DNA from: RGIG3002 sp045546775
GTDB lineage: Bacteria > Bacillota > Clostridia > Lachnospirales > Lachnospiraceae
NCBI GenBank assembly: GCA_045546775.1
Contig: JAZQDM010000046.1
Location: 1-6,657, forward strand
Direction of reading: 5' to 3'
DNA: 6,657 bases
The notes under the pieces were generated by a model, which was not told where the DNA came from, made no database searches, and saw only the letters and a program-made list of their open reading frames with translations. Of this stretch, positions 4,603-6,657 are shown in pieces. The translations under genes were made by a program, and so were the position numbers. The first letter of the stretch is position 1, and each line of letters opens with the position of its first letter.

Positions 4603-6657
4603 ATGAATTATGGCAAAAAAGGTGTCAAAAAGAAGCAAGAGGCACTGAATTCTAAATCCGTAAAGTGGGGACGCAAAGTCATCCTTCTTTGTATGAAGGT
4701 TCTTTTAATATTTATACTTTCTGTAGGTATTGTCGGTATTTGCGCAGGCATTGGTGCTTTTAAAGGTATCATAGCCACCGTTCCGGATGCATCTACATTG
4801 GATGTTTCCCCTACCGGTTTTTCTACCTTTGTGTACGATATTGAAGGAAACCAGACTGCAAAACTGGTCGCAACAAATTCCAACCGTATTCCGGTTTCCA
4901 TGGATATGATTCCGGAAGATTTGGCTCATGCATTTGTTGCCATTGAAGACGAACGTTTTTATGACCACAACGGTATTGATATTAAAGGTATTATTCGTGC
5001 CGGATTTGTCGGTATTACAAGCGGTAAATTTTCAGAAGGTGCCAGTACAATTACACAACAGCTTTTGAAAAACAACGTATTTACGGACTGGGTAAACGAA
5101 GATTCTTTTATAGATAAAGTAAAACGTAAAATCCAGGAACAGTATCTTGCTCTTGAAATCGAAAAGACGATGGACAAAGATACGATTCTGAATCATTATA
5201 TGAACACCATCAACTTAGGTCAAAATACTCTCGGTGTTCAGGCAGCATCCTTGCGTTACTTTAACAAATCCGTAAGCGATTTGACACTTTCCGAGTGCGC
5301 GGTTATTGCAAGTATCACACAAAATCCGTCCAGATTTAATCCGATTACCAATCCGGAAAAAAATGCGGAAAGACGTGAAAAAGTTCTTGGCAACATGTTA
5401 GACCAAGGTTACATTACCCAGCTCGAATATGACGAAGCTATGGCAGACAACGTCTACGACCGCATTCAGACCGTAAACGCAGAAGTAGGTGAAGAAACAA
5501 CCAACTCCTATTTTGTGGATGCTTTGACAGCCCAACTTTTGGACGACCTGGTAAATGTGGCCGGCTACAACGAAACACAAGCTTATACATTGCTTTACAC
5601 AGGCGGTTTGAAAATTTACTCTACACAGGACCCGGAAATTCAGGCAATCTGTGATGAAGTATTTACAAATGAAGAAAACTACCCTTCCAATACAAAATGG
5701 GCATTGAGCTATGATCTTACCATTCAAAAAGCGGATGGTACTTTTGAAAACCACAGTACAGAGATGTTCATGTCCTACTGGAAAAACAATGGAAAACCCA
5801 ATTACAATCTGCTCTACAAGTCACAGGAAGACGCGTATGCAGATATTGAAAGCTACAAAGTCGCTATGTGCGGCGAAGGGGACGAAGCTTTTGCAGAAAA
5901 GATTTCGCTTATCCCACAGCCTCAGGTTTCCATTACGGTAGAAGACCATAACACCGGATACATTGTTGCCATGGTTGGCGGACGCGGTGCCAAAGAAGGC
6001 AGCCGTACGTTAAACCGTGCAACCGATACAACAAGACAACCCGGTTCTACATTTAAAGTATTGTCCGCCTATGCACCCGCATTAGACAGTGCAGGACTTA
6101 CACTGGCAACTGTATTGACGGACGAACCTTACTATTACGCAGACGGCAAGCTGGTTCGAAACTGGTACGGTGAAGAATATCGTGGTATTTGTTCTTTCCG
6201 CGATGGTATCCGGGATTCCTTAAATATTATTGCAGTAAAAACGCTTACTTGGATTACCCCGCAGCTTGGCTATGATTACTTGCTAAACTTTGGATTTACA
6301 ACGTTGGAAGAAAGCAAATTGATCAACGGTCAGATTTTCTCTGACATCCAACAACCACTTGCTCTTGGCGGTATTACAAACGGCGTTACAAATATGGAAC
6401 TGAACGCTGCGTATGCTTCTATTGCGAACAAAGGTACTTACATCGAACCAAGACTTTATACAAAAGTGGTAGACCACGATGGAAATGTGATTTTAGATAA
6501 CACACAACCTGCTTCTAAACAGGTTATGAAAGAAACAACTGCTTTCCTTCTTACAAGTGCCATGGAAGACGTTGTTACCGGAGGTACTGCTACTTCCGTG
6601 AACTTCGGAAATATGGCAATTGCAGGAAAAACAGGAAGTCGGAGGCCAAGCGGTCTT
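4603..6657 (+). CDS. ponA: Class A penicillin-binding protein, PBP1A type, 3' end cut
   Basis: The first 685 codons are present and no stop is reached. After a basic cytoplasmic tail (1-32) comes one membrane helix (about 33-53), so the enzyme is anchored with its domains outside. The glycosyltransferase GT51 domain polymerises lipid II: EDERFYDHNG with catalytic Glu115, GASTITQQ (146-153), RKIQEQYLALEIE (175-187) with the second Glu179, and ILNHYMNTINLG (195-206), where Asn197 stands for the usual Glu. The transpeptidase domain cross-links stem peptides and is the beta-lactam target: STFK with nucleophile Ser482 and Lys485, SLN (539-541), and KTGS (676-679). The last six residues (RRPSGL) do not look like the normal continuation. 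ATG 4603 is the only usable start; AAAGAAAGG lies 12 bases upstream, rather far, and an ATG at 4592 gives only four codons. The symbol follows Firmicute usage; the family call is firm, the exact paralogue is not. Confidence 0.95.
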   Translation, partial: MNYGKKGVKKKQEALNSKSVKWGRKVILLCMKVLLIFILSVGIVGICAGIGAFKGIIATVPDASTLDVSPTGFSTFVYDIEGNQTAKLVATNSNRIPVSMDMIPEDLAHAFVAIEDERFYDHNGIDIKGIIRAGFVGITSGKFSEGASTITQQLLKNNVFTDWVNEDSFIDKVKRKIQEQYLALEIEKTMDKDTILNHYMNTINLGQNTLGVQAASLRYFNKSVSDLTLSECAVIASITQNPSRFNPITNPEKNAERREKVLGNMLDQGYITQLEYDEAMADNVYDRIQTVNAEVGEETTNSYFVDALTAQLLDDLVNVAGYNETQAYTLLYTGGLKIYSTQDPEIQAICDEVFTNEENYPSNTKWALSYDLTIQKADGTFENHSTEMFMSYWKNNGKPNYNLLYKSQEDAYADIESYKVAMCGEGDEAFAEKISLIPQPQVSITVEDHNTGYIVAMVGGRGAKEGSRTLNRATDTTRQPGSTFKVLSAYAPALDSAGLTLATVLTDEPYYYADGKLVRNWYGEEYRGICSFRDGIRDSLNIIAVKTLTWITPQLGYDYLLNFGFTTLEESKLINGQIFSDIQQPLALGGITNGVTNMELNAAYASIANKGTYIEPRLYTKVVDHDGNVILDNTQPASKQVMKETTAFLLTSAMEDVVTGGTATSVNFGNMAIAGKTGSRRPSGL

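Noticed and set aside
4608..5177. Minus-strand open frames opposite the PBP gene, with others near 5398-5754 and 6283-6477
   Set aside because: They lie antisense to a gene with complete GT51 and transpeptidase motifs, and have no SD or family resemblance.

Overview
The window looks like chromosomal DNA of a low- to mid-GC Firmicute, most likely a clostridium of the Lachnospiraceae type. This rests on purine-rich Shine-Dalgarno (SD) sites (GGAGG, AAGGAG), sigma-A-like promoters, and the style of the MgtE, YigZ and PBP1A-family proteins. The species cannot be named from the sequence. I see no rRNA, tRNA, CRISPR array, insertion sequence or phage gene.

Layout. The first 4.4 kb reads on the minus strand. 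In transcription order it holds yigZ (4419-3751), mgtE (3594-2263), a strong hairpin terminator (about 2245-2207), a Fic-domain protein (2084-1092), a divergent RdgB/HAM1-type nucleotide pyrophosphatase (1061-450), and a two-helix membrane protein (445 to beyond base 1). The last 2.1 kb reads on the plus strand and holds the first 685 codons of a PBP1A-type bifunctional peptidoglycan synthase (4603 to beyond 6657). A 183-bp divergent intergenic region separates the two halves.

How the genes relate. yigZ and mgtE are neighbours, but mgtE has its own promoter (TTGACA, 17 bp, TATATT) lying across the yigZ stop codon. It also has a leader of about 144 nt. That leader contains a long inverted repeat, a GC-rich inner hairpin and an untracked 34-codon open frame with its own SD, overlapping the start of mgtE. 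It does not look like the M-box Mg2+ riboswitch and is the best candidate here for an undescribed regulatory system. The Fic gene is clearly AT-richer than its neighbours. It sits directly behind the mgtE terminator with its own promoter, which overlaps an array of 8-nt repeats on a 12-nt grid. It looks like an acquired single-gene islet that now drives, or sits ahead of, the pyrophosphatase and membrane protein genes. Those last two are tightly coupled: the SD of the second contains the stop codon of the first.

Limits. Both end genes are cut by the window. The function of the small frame and of the leader is inference from a single sequence.
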